The translations under genes and the position numbers were made by a program. Positions 37,192 through 49,555 of a stretch of 64,000 nt of DNA are shown here, one piece after another (position 1 is the first letter of the stretch; every line of letters starts with the position of its first letter). The notes under the pieces are model-generated. The model searched no databases and had not been told where the DNA came from. It saw only the letters and a list, made by a program, of their open reading frames with translations. The DNA is taken from contig JAYMFD010001271.1 of assembly GCA_035771175.1 (NCBI GenBank), forward strand, positions 2,294,001 through 2,358,000, given 5' to 3'. Origin of the DNA: Paratinospora sagittata (lineage: Eukaryota > Streptophyta > Magnoliopsida > Ranunculales > Menispermaceae).

Positions 37192-38008
37192 CTCGATCAA
37201 TCTCAGCACGAAAACTCTCTAAATTGCAAAGTCTTCAATGTCACTTGCATTTAGTATTTGATTTTGACAAAATATTTTCCGAAAGGTTTTAATCATAATT
37301 TCAATGAGTTTTGAATGATTTAAAAGTGTTTTGAGTCAATGAAATGGTTCTTAAGTGTTAAAATATAAATTTTCCAAAATCGGGCTATCCACCACTTTGC
37401 CAAAATTTTACAAAAGGTAATAGCGCACTATCAGTGTTGATAGCACGCTGATAGGGTTGAATAACCAAAAATCAATTTTTCCGAAAAATTGCCTACAACG
37501 CGCTATCCCTTTTGATAACTCGCTATAAAGTAGTTACCGTGATCTTTCGATTTTTACTAAAACGGGCAATAGCGTGCAATAGGCCTAGATTGCACGCTAA
37601 CGGAAAGTCCAAAAAACTCGAGCTCTTGGGTATATGTATATCGACTGACAATAGCCCGCTATAAGTCATTAGGGGGCATGATACACAACCCAATTGCATG
37701 CTTATCCAAGTTTGAGTTAGAAATCTCACATTTCTAACAAGAAAAACGGAGGCCCTTTCCCTTGCTCGATTTTTCCATTCCTTACACAGTTTTGACGGGG
37801 AATCGTAACTGAAATATTATCCACTAACACATGGATGATGCCCATTGTTTCGCACGGCTAAAACAACTTTCGATTAAACAATGTTTTGAATTCAAATCAA
37901 GAACACATCAAATTATAGCTATCAAAGTCAACAAAGATCAAGCTCTAAGAACGGAGACATATCTCAATGCTAATGCGTTAGTTCAATCTTAGGTGTGTAG
38001 GGTAACCT
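37192..38008 (+). repeat. Monomer 33, truncated (copy of monomer 28)
   Basis: 817 bp with the identical GAATTCAAATCA/AGAACACATC scar near 37896. The deletion therefore predates the 5.5-kb duplication. Confidence 0.93.
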
Positions 38009-39185
38009 CTCGATCAATCTCAGCACGAAAACTCTCTAAATTGCAAAGTCTTCAATATCACTTGGATTTAGTATTTGATTTTGACAAAATTTTTTGCGAA
38101 AGGTTTTAATCATAATTTCAATGAGTTTTGAATGATTTAAAAGTGTTTTGAGTCAATGAAATGATTCTTAAGTGTTAAAATATTATCTTTTCCAAAATCG
38201 GGCTATCCACCACTTTGCCAAATTTTACAAAAGGTAATAGCGCACTATCAGTGTTGATAGCACGCTGATAGGGTTGAATAATCAAAAATCAATTTTTCTG
38301 GAAAATTGCCTACAACGCGCTATCCCTCGCTATGCTTTTTGATAACTCGCTATAAAGTTGTTACCGTGATCTTTCGATTTTTACTAAAATGGGCAATAGC
38401 GTGCTATAGGCCTAGATTGCACGCTAACGGAAAGTCCAAAAAACTCGAGCTCTTGGGTATGTGTATGTCGACTTACAATAGCCTGCTATAAGTCATTAGT
38501 GGGCATGATACACAACCCAATAGCAATCCAAGTTTGAGTTAGAAATCTCACATTTCTAACGAGAAAAAAGTAGGCCCTTTCCCTTTCTCGATTTTTCTAT
38601 TCCTTACACAGTTTTGACGGGGAATCGAAACTGAAATATTCTCCACTAAGACATGGATGATGCCCATTGTTTCGCACGGCCAAAACAACTTTAGATTAAA
38701 CAATGTTTTGAATTCAAATCATTTCCTACTCTCTTGCTGTTTAACCTGCAATTGCTAATTTAATAAAAGGCTCATTGTCTAATTTTCAAAGATACAACAC
38801 ACGATTTCAGCAAGTTAGACTGAGCTTTCGAAAGAGTATTTCAAAAGTAGAAAGTCGTGATTCTTGCCTTGCCAATAAATGCTTCGACCCGAATCAAAGT
38901 TGGAAACTGCCTTGAAGATAACTTCATTGTTTAACAAGTTCTTCATTTTATCCCTTTTGTGCTAAGATTTTAAGAAGCAATTCATTGTTTTAAACTGTAA
39001 GTATATGAAGTGTTCTCAGTAAGAGAACACAACACATCACCTATATTCTTTCTCTAAGAGCTACAACTAATCATCAAGAACACATCAAATTATAGCTATC
39101 AAAGTCTACAAAGATCAAGCTCTAAGAACGAAGACATATCTCAATGCTAATGCGTTAGTTCAATCTTAGGTGTGTAGGGTAACCT
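38009..39185 (+). repeat. Monomer 34 (copy of monomer 29)
   Basis: Offset 5,537 bp from 32472-33648. G at 39058 (CTCTAAGAGC) replaces A at 33521, the only difference I noticed in the block. Confidence 0.92.
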
Positions 39186-40369
39186 CTCGATCAATCTCAG
39201 CACGAAAACTCTCTAAATTGCAAAGTCTTCAATGTCACTTGGATTTAGTATTTGATTTTGACAAAATATTTTCCGAAAGGTTTTAATCATAATTTCATTG
39301 AGTTTTGAATGATTTAAAAGTGTTTTGAGTCAATGAAATGATTCTTAAGTGTTAAAATATTAATTTTTCCAGAATCGGGCTATCCACCACTTTGCCAAAA
39401 TTTTACAAAAGGTAATCGCGCACTATCAGTGTTGATAGCACGCTGATAGACTTGAATAATCAAAAATCAATTTTTTTTGAAAATTGCCTTCAACGCGCTA
39501 TCCCTTGCTACCCCTTTTTATAACTCACTATAAAGTAGTTACCGTGATCTTTTGATTTTTACTAAAATGGGCAATAGCGTGCTATAGGTCTCGATTGCAC
39601 GCTAACGAAAAGTCCAAAAAACTCGAGTTGTTGGGTATGTGTATATCGACTTACAATAGCCCGCTATAAGTCATTAGTGGGCATGCTACACAACCCAATA
39701 GCATGTTATCCAAGTTGGAGTTAGAAATCTCACATTTCTAACGAGAAAAATGCAGGCCCTTTCCCTTGCTCAATTTTTCCATTCCTTGCACAGTTTTGAC
39801 GGGGAATCGTAACTGAAATATTCTCCACTACGACATGGATGACGCCCATTATTTCGCACGGCCAAAACAACTTTCGATTAAACAATGTTTTGAATTCAAA
39901 TCATTTCCTACTCTCTTGCTGTTTAACCTGCAATTGCTAATTTAATAAAACACTCATTATCTAATTTTAAAAGATACAACACACACGATTTTAGCAAGTT
40001 AGACTGAGCTTTCCAAAGAGTATTTCAAAAGAAGAAAGTCGTGATTTTCGTATTGTCAATAAATGCTTCGACCCGAATCAAAGTTGGAAACTGTCTTGAA
40101 GATAACTTCATTGTTTAACAAGTTCTTCATTTTATCGCTTTTGTGCTGAGATTTTCAGAAGCAATTCATTGTTTTAAACTGTAAGTATATCAAGTGTTCA
40201 CAGTAAGAGAACACAACACATCACCTATATTCTTTCTCTAAGAGCTACAACTAATCATCAAGAACATATCAAATTATAGCTATAAAAGTCAACAAAGATC
40301 CAGCTCTAAGAACGAAGACATTTCTCAATGCTAATGCGTTTGTTCAATCTTAGGTGTGTAGAGTAACCT
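39186..40369 (+). repeat. Monomer 35
   Basis: 1,184 bp. Matches monomer 30 to base 39920, then diverges (TTGCTGTTTAACC, TCATTATC, GATTTTCGTATTG, ATATCAAGTG). First monomer with AGCTATAAAAGTC, the right-family form. Confidence 0.92.
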
Positions 40370-41545
40370 CTCGATCAATCTCAGCACGAAAACTCTCTAA
40401 ATTGCAAAGTCTTCAATATCACTTGGATTTAGTATTTGATGTTGACAAAATATTTTCCGAAAGGTTTTAATCATAATTTCAATGAGTTTTGAATGATTTA
40501 AAAGTGTTTTGAGTCAATGAAATGGTTCTTAACTGTTAAAATATTAATTTTTCCAAAACCGGGCTATCCACCACTTTGCCAAAATTTTACAAAAGGTAAT
40601 AGCGCACTATCAGTGTTGATAGCACGCTGATAGGGTTGAATAATCAAAAATCATATTTTCTGGAAAATTGCCTACAACGCGCTATCCCTTTTGATAACTC
40701 GCTATAAAGTAGTTACCGTGATCTTTCGATTTTTACTAAAATGGGCAATAGCGTGCTATAGGTCTCGAATGCACGCTAACGGAAAAGTGTAAAAAACTCG
40801 AGCTCTTGGGTATGTGTATATTGACTTACAATAGCCCGCTATAAGTCATTAGTGGGCATGCTACACAACCTAATAGCATGTTATCCAAGTTTAAGTTAGA
40901 AATCTCACATTTCTAACGAGAAAAACGCAGGCCCTTTCCCTTGCTCGATTTTTCTATTCCTTCCACAGTTTTGACGGGGAATCGTAACTGAAATATTCTC
41001 CACTAACACATGGATGATGCCCATTGTCTCGCACGGCCAAAACAACTTTAGATTAAACAATGTTTTGAATTCAAATCATTTCCTACTCTCTTGCTATTTA
41101 ACCTACAATTGCTAATTTAATAAAACACACATTGTCTAATTTTTTAAAGATACAACACATACGATTTCAGCAAGTTAGACTGAGCTTTCCAAAGAGTATT
41201 TCAAAAGAAGAAAGTCGTAATTTTTGCATTGTCAATAAATTCTTCGACCCGAATCAAAGCTGGAAACTGTGTTGAAGATAACTTCATTGTTTAACAAGTT
41301 CTTCATTTTATCCCTTTGGTGCTGAGATTTTAAGAAGCAATTCATTGTTTTAAACTGTAAGAATATGAAGTGTTCTCAGTAAGAGAACACAACACCTCAC
41401 CTATATTCTTTCTCTGAGAGCTACAACTAATCATTAAGAACACATCAAATTATAGCTATCAAAGTCTACAAAGATCAAGCTCTAAAAACGAAGACATTTC
41501 TCAATGCTAATGCATTAGTTCAATCTTAGGTGTGTAGGGTAACCT
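40370..41545 (+). repeat. Monomer 36 (tail converted)
   Basis: 1,176 bp. Mostly right-family (CAATAGCATG, ACACACATTG), but from about 41345 the tail becomes trimer C-like (GTAAGAATATG, CACCTCACC, GCTATCAAAGTCTAC, CTCTAAAAACG, GACATTTCTC), against its neighbours. Confidence 0.9.
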
Positions 41546-43657
41546 CTCGATCAATCTCAGCCCGAAAACTCTCTAAATTGCAAAGTCTTCAATATCACTT
41601 GGATTTTGTATTTGATTTTGACAAAATATTTTCCGAAAGGTTTTAATCATAATTTCAATGAGTTTTGAATGATTTAAAAGTGGTTTGAGTCAATGAAATG
41701 GTTCTTAAGTGTTAAAATATAAATTTTCCCAAAACCGGGCTATCCACCACTTTGCCAAAATTTTACAAAAGGTAATAGCGCACTATTAGCGTTGATAGCA
41801 CGCTAATAGGGTTGAATAATCAAAAATCATATTTTTTGGAAAATTGCCTACAACGCGCTATCCCTCGCTATCCCTTTTGATAACTCGCTATAAAGTAGTT
41901 ACCGTGATCTTTCGATTTTTACTAAAATGGGCAATAGCGTGCTATAGGCCTTGATTGCACGCTAACGGAAAGTCCAAAAAACACGAGCTTTTGGGTATGT
42001 GTATATCGACTTGCAATAGCCCGCTATAAGTCTTTAGTGCGCATGATACACAACCCAATAGCATGCTATCCAAGTTTGAGTTATAAATCTCACATTTCTA
42101 ACGAGAAAAACGTAAGCCCCTTCCCTTGCTCGATTTTTCCAATCCTTGCCCACTTTTGATGTGGAATCGTTGCTGAAATATTCTCCACTAACACATGGAT
42201 GATGCCTATTGTTTCGCACGGCCAAAACAACTTTAGATTAAACAATGTTTTGAATTCAAGTCATTTCCTACTCTCTTGCTCTTTAACCTGCAATTGCTAA
42301 TTTAATAAAACACACATTGTCTAATTTTTTAAAGATACAACACACACGATTTCAGCAAGTTAGACTGAGCTTTCCAAAGAGTATTTCAAAAGAAGAAAGT
42401 CGTGATTCTTCTATTGCCAATAAAGGCTTTGGCCCGAATCAAAGTTGGAAACTGTCTTGAAGATAACTTCATTGTTTAACAAGTTCTTCTTTTATCCCTT
42501 TTGTGTTGAGATTTTAAGAAGCAATTCATTGTTATAAATTGTAAGTATATGAAGTGTTCTCAGTAAGAGAACACAACACATCACCTATATTCTTTCTCTG
42601 AGAGCTACAACTAATCATCAAGAACACATCTAATTATAGCTATAAAAGTCAACAAAGATCAAGCTCTAAGAACGAAGACATATCTTAATGTTGATAGGGT
42701 TGTAGAGCACTATCATTGTTGATAGCACACTGATAGGGTTGAATAATCAAAAATCAATTTTTCTTGGAAAATTGCCTACAACGCGCTATCCCTCACTATC
42801 CCTTTTGATAAATCGCTATAAAGTAGTTACCGTGATCTTTCGATTTTTACTAAAAGGGGAAGAGCGTGCTATAGGCCTAGATTGCACGCTAACGGAAAGT
42901 CCAAAAAACTCAAGCTCTTGGGTATGTGTATATCGACTTACAATAGCCCGCTATAAGTCATTAGTGCGCATGATACACAAACCAATAGCATGCTATCCAA
43001 GTTTGAGTTAGAAATCTCACATTTCTAACGTAAAAAACGTAGGCCCTTTCCCTTGCTCGATTTTTTCATTCCTTACACAGTTTTGATAGGGAATCGTAAC
43101 TGAAATATTCTCCACTACGACATGGATGATGCCCATTGTTTCGCACGGCAAAAACAACTTTAGATTAAACAATGTGTTGAATTCAAATCATTTCCTACTC
43201 TCTTGCTGTTTAACCTGCAATTGCTAATTTAATGAAACACACATTGTATAATTTTTTAAAGAAATAACACACACGATTTCAGCAAGTTAGACTGAGCTTT
43301 CCAAAGAGTATTTCAAAAGAAGAAAGTCGTGATTCTTGCATTGCCAATAAATGCTTCGGCCCGAATCAAAGTTGGAAACTGTCTTGAAGATAACTTCAAT
43401 GTTTAACAAATTCTTCGTTTTATCCCTTTTGTGCTGAGATTTTAAGAAGCAATTCATTGTTTTAAGCTGTAAGTATATGAATTGTTCACAGTAAGAGAAC
43501 GCAACACATCACCTATATTCTTTCTCTGAGAGCTACAACTAATCATCAAGAACATATCGAATTATAGCTATAAAAGTCAACAAAGATCAAGCTCTAAGAA
43601 CGAAGACATATCTTAATGCTAATGCATTAGTTCAATCTTAGGTGTGTTGGGTAACCT
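41546..43657 (+). repeat. Monomer 37: two monomers fused across a deletion
   Basis: 2,112 bp between phase marks. A nearly full monomer runs to 42690 (ATCTTAATG). The sequence then jumps past the next phase mark into the dyad 1 region (GCACTATCA...), with a short scar between. About 236 bp net are missing. The first 190 bp are trimer C-like (AGCCCGAAAACTC, AAGTGGTTTGAG). Confidence 0.92.
42691..42712. other. Fusion scar between two monomers
   Basis: After ATCTTAATG comes TTGATAGGGTTG, then TAGAGCACTATC. TTGATAGGGTTG is what remains of the dyad 1 tail if the 11 bp between its two TGATAG strings are dropped. The join is therefore not a simple deletion and needed at least two steps. The same scar is at 50702. 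Confidence 0.8.
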
Positions 43658-44830
43658 CTCGATCAATCTCAGCACGAAAACTTTCTAAATTGCAAAGTCT
43701 TCGATTTCACTTGGATTTGGTATTTGATTTTGACAAAATATTTTCTAAAAGGTTTTAATCATAATTTCAATGAGTTTTAAATGATTTAAAAGTGTTTTGA
43801 GTCAATGGAATGGTCCTTAAGTGTTAAAATATTAATTTTTCAAAAATCGGGCTATCCACCACTTTGCCAAAATCTTACAAAAGGTAATTGCGCATTATCA
43901 GTGTTGATAGCACGCTGATAGGCTTGAATAATTAAAAATCAATTTTTTTGGAAAATTGCCTTCAGCGCGCTATCCCTTTTGATAACTCGCTATAAAGTAG
44001 TTACCGTGATCTTTTGATTTTTACTAAAATGGGCAATAGCGTGCTATAGGTCTCGATTGCAGGCTAACTTAAAGTGCAAAAAACTCGAGCTCTTGGGTAT
44101 GTGTATATCGACTTACAATAGCCCGCTATAAGTCATTAGTGGGCATGCTACACAACCTAATAGCATGTTATCCAAGTTTGAGTTAGAAATCTCACATTTC
44201 TAACGAGAAAAATGTAGGCCCATTCCCTTACTCGATTTTTCTATTCCTTGCACAGTTTTGACGGGGAATCGTAACTGAAATATTCTCCACTACGACATGG
44301 ATGATGCCCATTGTTTCGCACGGCCAAAACAACTTTAGATTAAACAATGTTTTGAATTCAAAAAATTTCCTACTCTCTTGCTGTTTAACCTGCAATTGCT
44401 AATTTAATAAAACACACATTGTCTAATTTTTTAAAGATACAACACACACGATTTAGAAGTTAGACCGAGCTTTTCGAAGAGTATTTCAAAAGAAGAAAGT
44501 CGTGATTCTTGCATTGCCAATAAATGCTTCGGCCCGAATCAAAGTTGGAAACTGTCTTAAAGATAACTTCATTGTTTAACAAGTTCTTCTTTTTATCCCT
44601 TTTGTGCTGAGATTTTAAGAAGCAATTCATTGTTTTAAACTGTAAGTATATGAAGTGTTCTCAGTAAGAGAACACAACACATCACCTTTATTCTTTCTCT
44701 GAGAGCAACAACTAATCATCAAGAACACATCAAATTATAGCTATAAAAGTCAACAAAGATCCAGCTCTAAGAACGAAGGCATATCTTAATGCTAATGCAT
44801 TAGTTCAATCTTAGGTGTGTAGGGTAACCT
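43658..44830 (+). repeat. Monomer 38
   Basis: 1,173 bp, right family. GCAGGCTAACTTAAAG near 44061 alters the right arm of dyad 2, and ACGATTTAGAAGTTAG near 44448 has lost part of the ATTTCAGCAAG string. Both recur in the monomer at 51669. Confidence 0.92.
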
Positions 44831-46014
44831 CTCGATCAATCTCAGCACGAAAACTTTCTAAATTGCAAAGTCTTCAATGTCACTTGGATTTAGTATTTGA
44901 TTTTGACAAAATATTTTCCGAAAGGTTTTAATCATAATTTCAATGAGTTTTGAATGATTTAAAAGTGTTTTGAGTCAATGAAATGATTCTTAAGTGTTAA
45001 AATATTAATTTTTCCAGAATCGGGCTATCCACCACTTTGCCAAAATTTTACAAAAGGTAATCGCGCACTATCAGTGTTGATAGCACGCTGATAGACTTGA
45101 ATAATCAAAAATCAATTTTTTTTGAAAATTGCCTTCAACGCGCTATCCCTTGCTAGCCCTTTTTATAACTCACTATAAAGTAGTTACCGTGATCTTTTGA
45201 TTTTTACTAAAATGGGCAATAGCGTGCTATAGGTCTCGATTGCACGCTAACGAAAAGTCCAAAAAACTCGAGCTGTTGGGTATGTGTATATCGACTTACA
45301 ATAGCCCGCTATAAGTCATTAGTGGGCATGCTACACAACCCAATAGCATGTTATCCAAGTTGGAGTTAGAAATCTCACATTTCTAACGAGAAAAACGTAG
45401 GCTCTTTCCCTTACTCGATTTTTCCATTTCTTACACAATTTTGACGGGGAATGGTAACTGAAATATTCTCCACTAAGACATGGATGATGCCCATTGTTTC
45501 GCGCGGCCAAAACAACTTTAGATTAAACAATGTTTTGAATTCAAATCATTTCCTACTCTCTTGCTGTTTAACCTGCAATTGCTAATTTAATAAGACACTC
45601 ATTGTCTAATTTTCAAAGATACAACACACACGATTTCAGCAAGTTAGACGGAGCTTTCCAAAGAGTATTTCAAAAGAAGAAAGTCGTGATTCTTGCATTA
45701 CCAATAAATGCTTCGGCCCGAATCAAAGTTGGAAACTGTCTTGAAGATAACTTCATTGTTTAACAAGTTCTTCATTTTATCCCTTCTGTGCTGAGATTTT
45801 AAGAAGCAATTCATTGTTTTAAACTGTAAGTATATGAAGTGTTCTCAGTAAGAGAGCACAACACATCACCTATATTCTTTCTCTGAGAGCTACAACTAAT
45901 CATCAAGAACACATCAAATTATAGCTATAAAAGTTAACAAAGATCAAGCTCTAAGAACGAAGACATATCTTAATGCTAATGCATTAGTTCAATCTTAGGT
46001 GTGTAGGGTAACCT
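44831..46014 (+). repeat. Monomer 39
   Basis: First of the 1,184-bp group. GGGGAATGGTAAC near 45448 and GTAGGCTCTTTCCC near 45400 are private. Confidence 0.92.
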
Positions 46015-47198
46015 CTCGATCAATCTCAGCACGAAAACTTTCTAAATTGCAAAGTCTTCAATTTCACTTGGATTTGGTATTTGATTTTGACAAAATATTT
46101 TCTAAAAGGTTTTAATCATAATTTTAATGAGTTTTGAATGATTTAAAAGTGTTTTGAGTCAATGAAATGATTCTTAAGTGTTAAAATATTAATTTTTCCA
46201 GAATCGGGCTATCCACCACTTTGCCAAAATTTTACAAAAGGTAATCGCGCACTATCAGTGTTGATAGCACGCTGATAGACTTGAATAATCAAAAATCAAT
46301 TTTTTTTGAAAATTGCCTTCAACGCGCTATCCCTTGCTAGCCCTTTTTATAACTCACTATAAAGTAGTTACCGTGATCTTTTGATTTTTACTAAAATGGG
46401 CAATAGCGTGCTATAGGTCTCGATTGCACGCTAACGAAAAGTCCAAAAAACTCGAGCTGTTGGGTATGTGTATATCGACTTACAATAGCCCGCTATAAGT
46501 CATTAGTGGGCATGCTACACAACCCAATAGCATGTTATCCAAGTTGGAGTTAGAAATCTCACATTTCTAACGAGAAAAACGTAGGCCCTTTCCCTTACTC
46601 GATTTTTCCATTTCTTACACAATTTTGACGGGGAATCGTAACTGAAATATTCTCCACTAAGACATGGATGATGCCCATTGTTTCGCGCGGCCAAAACAAC
46701 TTTAGATTAAACAATGTTTTGAATTCAAATCATTTCCTACTCTCTTGCTGTTTAACCTGCAATTGCTAATTTAATAAGACACTCATTGTCTAATTTTCAA
46801 AGATACAACACACACGATTTCAGCAAGTTAGACGGAGCTTTCCAAAGAGTATTTCAAAAGAAGAAAGTCGTGATTCTTGCATTACCAATAAATGCTTCGG
46901 CACGAATCAAAGTTGGAAACTGTCTTGAAGATAACTTCATTGTTTAACAAGTTCTTCATTTTATCCCTTCTGTGCAGAGATTTTAAGAAGCAATTCATTG
47001 TTTTAAACTGTAAGTATATGAAGTGTTCTCAGTAAGAGAGCACAACACATCACCTATTATCTTTCTCTGAGAGCTACAACTAATCATCAAGAACACATCA
47101 AATTATAGCTATAAAAGTTAACAAAGATCAAGCTCTAAGAACGAAGACATATCTTAATGCTAATGCATTAGTTCAATCTTAGGTGTGTAGGGTAACCT
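46015..47198 (+). repeat. Monomer 40
   Basis: Second of the group. Private changes are AATTTTAATGAG near 46123, TTCGGCACGAATC near 46907 and CCTATTATCTTTC near 47056. Confidence 0.92.
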
Positions 47199-48382
47199 CT
47201 CGATCAATCTCAGCACGAAAACTTTCTAAATTGCAAAGTCTTCAATTTCACTTGGATTTGGTATTTGATTTTGACAAAATATTTTCTAAAAGGTTTTAAT
47301 CATAATTTCAATGAGTTTTGAATGATTTAAAAGTGTTTTGAGTCAATGAAATGATTCTTAAGTGTTAAAATATTAATTTTTCCAGAATCGGGCTATCCAC
47401 CACTTTGCCAAAATTTTACAAAAGGTAATCGCGCACTATCAGTGTTGATAGCACGCTGATAGACTTGAATAATCAAAAATCAATTTTTTTTGAAAATTGC
47501 CTTCAACGCGCTATCCCTTGCTACCCCTTTTTATAACTCACTATAAAGTAGTTACCGTGATCTTTTGATTTTTACTAAAATGGGCAATAGCGTGCTATAG
47601 GTCTCGATTGCACGCTAACGAAAAGTCCAAAAAACTCGAGCTGTTGGGTATGTGTATATCGACTTACAATAGCCCGCTATAAGTCATTAGTGGGCATGCT
47701 ACACAACCCAATAGCATGTTATCCAAGTTGGAGTTAGAAATCTCACATTTCTAACGAGAAAAACGTAGGCCCTTTCCCTTACTCGATTTTTCCATTTCTT
47801 ACACAATTTTGACGGGGAATCGTAACTGAAATATTCTCCACTAAGACATGGATGATGCCCATTGTTTCGCGCGGCCAAAACAACTTTAGATTAAACAATG
47901 TTTTGAATTCAAATCATTTCCTACTCTCTTGCTGTTTAACCTGCAATTGCTAATTTAATAAGACACTAATTGTCTAATTTTCAAAGATACAACACACACG
48001 ATTTCAGCAAGTTAGACGGAGCTTTCCAAAGAGTATTTCAAAAGAAGAAAGTCGTGATTCTTGCATTACCAATAAATGCTTCGGCCCGAATCAAAGTTGG
48101 AAACTGTCTTGAAGATAACTTCATTGTTTAACAAGTTCTTCATTTTATCCCTTCTGTGCTGAGATTTTAAGAAGCAATTCATTGTTTTAAACTGTAAGTA
48201 TATGAAGTGTTCTCAGTAAGAGAACACAACACATCACCTATATTCTTTCTCTGAGAGCTACAACTAATCATCAAGAACACATCAAATTATAGCTATAAAA
48301 GTTAACAAAGATCAAGCTCTAAGAACGAAGACATATCTTAATGCTAATGCATTAGTTCAATCTTAGGTGTGTAGGGTAACCT
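47199..48382 (+). repeat. Monomer 41
   Basis: Third of the group, with CTTGCTACCCC near 47517 (as in monomers 30 and 35) where the other two have CTTGCTAGCCC. Confidence 0.92.
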
Positions 48383-49555
48383 CTCGATCAATCTCAGCAC
48401 GAAAACTTTCTAAATTGCAAAATCTTCAATTTCACTTGGATTTGGTATTTGATTTTGGCAAAATATTTTCTAAAAGGTTTTAATCATAATTTCAATGAGT
48501 TTTGAATGATTTGAAAGTGTTTTGAGTCAATGGAATGGTTCTTAAGTGTTAAAATATTAATTTTTCCAAAATCGGGCTGTCCACCACTTTGCCAAAATTT
48601 TAGAAAAGGTAATCGCGCACTATCAGTGTTGATAGCACGCTGATAGGCTTGAATAATTAAAAATCAATTTTTTTGGAAAATTGCCTTCAGCGCGCTATCC
48701 CTTTTGATAACTCGCTATAAAGTAGTTACCGTGATCTTTCGATTTTTACTAAAATGGGCAATAGCATGCTATAGGTCTCGATTGCACGCTAACGGAAAGT
48801 GCAAAAAACTCGAGCTCTTGGGTATGTGTATATCGACTTACAATAGCCTGCTATAAGTCATTATTGCGCATGATACACAACCCAATAGCATGCTATCCAA
48901 GTTTGAGTTAGAAATCTCACATTTCTAACAAGAAAAACGTAGGCCCTTTCCCTTACTCGATTTTTCAATTTCTTACGCAGTTTTGACGGGGAATCGTAAC
49001 TGAAATATTCTCCCCTAACACATGGATGATGCCCATTGTTTCGCGCGGCCAAAACAACTTTAGATTAAACAATGTTTTGAATTCAAATCATTTCCTACTC
49101 TCTTGCTGTTTAACCTGCAATTGCTAATTTAATAAAACACTCATTGTCTAATTTTCAAAGATATAACACACACGATTTCAGCAAGTTAGACTGAGCTTTC
49201 CAAAGAGTATTTCAAAAGAAGAAAGTCGTGATTCTTGCATTGCCAATAAATGCTTCGGCCCGAATCAAGTTGGAAACTGTCTTGAAGATAACTTCATTGT
49301 TTAACAAGTTCTTCTTTTTATCCCTTTTGTGCTGAGATTTTAAGAAGCAATTCATTGTTTTAAACTGTAAGTATATGAAGTGTTCACAGTAAGAGAACGC
49401 AACACATCACCTATATTCTTTCTCTAAGAGCTACAACTAATCATCAAGAACATATCAAATTATAGCTATAAAAGTCAACAAAGATCAAGCTCTAAGAACG
49501 AAGACATATCTCAATGCTAATGCGTTAGTTCAATCTTAGGTGTGTCGGGTAACCT
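48383..49555 (+). repeat. Monomer 42
   Basis: 1,173 bp. Markers are GGGCTGTCC near 48575, TAGCATGCTAT in the left arm of dyad 2, CATTATTGCGCATG and CTCCCCTAACAC. The dyad 4 region reads TTCACAGTAAGAGAACGC, so its stem is weakened. Confidence 0.92.

Larger units (their letters stand above)
34356..39920 (+). repeat. 5,537-bp block, copy 2, plus 28-bp overlap
   Basis: Tandem copy of 28819-34355. The match runs on to 39920, 28 bp past one full period, and breaks at 39921 (TTGCTG against TTGCTC at 34384). This overlap is what unequal crossing-over between two monomers leaves. An assembly duplication would look the same and should be excluded. Confidence 0.92.
41720..45775 (+). repeat. About 4.06-kb block, copy 1
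   Basis: Matches 49730-53786 at an offset of 8,010-8,011 bp (one T-run differs). It includes the fusion scar, monomer 38 and most of monomer 39. Visible differences are scattered, so it is older or more diverged than the 5.5-kb duplication. The left edge is the conversion patch ending near 41720; the right edge is set by tail variants of the monomer at 52842. Confidence 0.85.
44831..48382 (+). repeat. 1,184-bp single-monomer expansion, three copies
   Basis: Monomers at 44831, 46015 and 47199 are each 1,184 bp and nearly identical from about 150 bp in. They share CCAGAATCGGG, AGACTTGAATAATC, CCTTGCTAGCCC (CTACCCC in the third) and AAGTTGGAGTTAG. The first starts with AATGTCACTTGGATTTAG and the others with AATTTCACTTGGATTTGG, so the unit boundary lies inside the first copy. 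Confidence 0.9.

Noticed and set aside
42739..43011. 90-codon plus-strand frames at the fused monomers (also 50750)
   Set aside because: Produced by local indels just downstream of the fusion scar and duplicated with the 8-kb block. They are the longest frames here, but only because the stop pattern changed; no similarity to a known protein was recognised.
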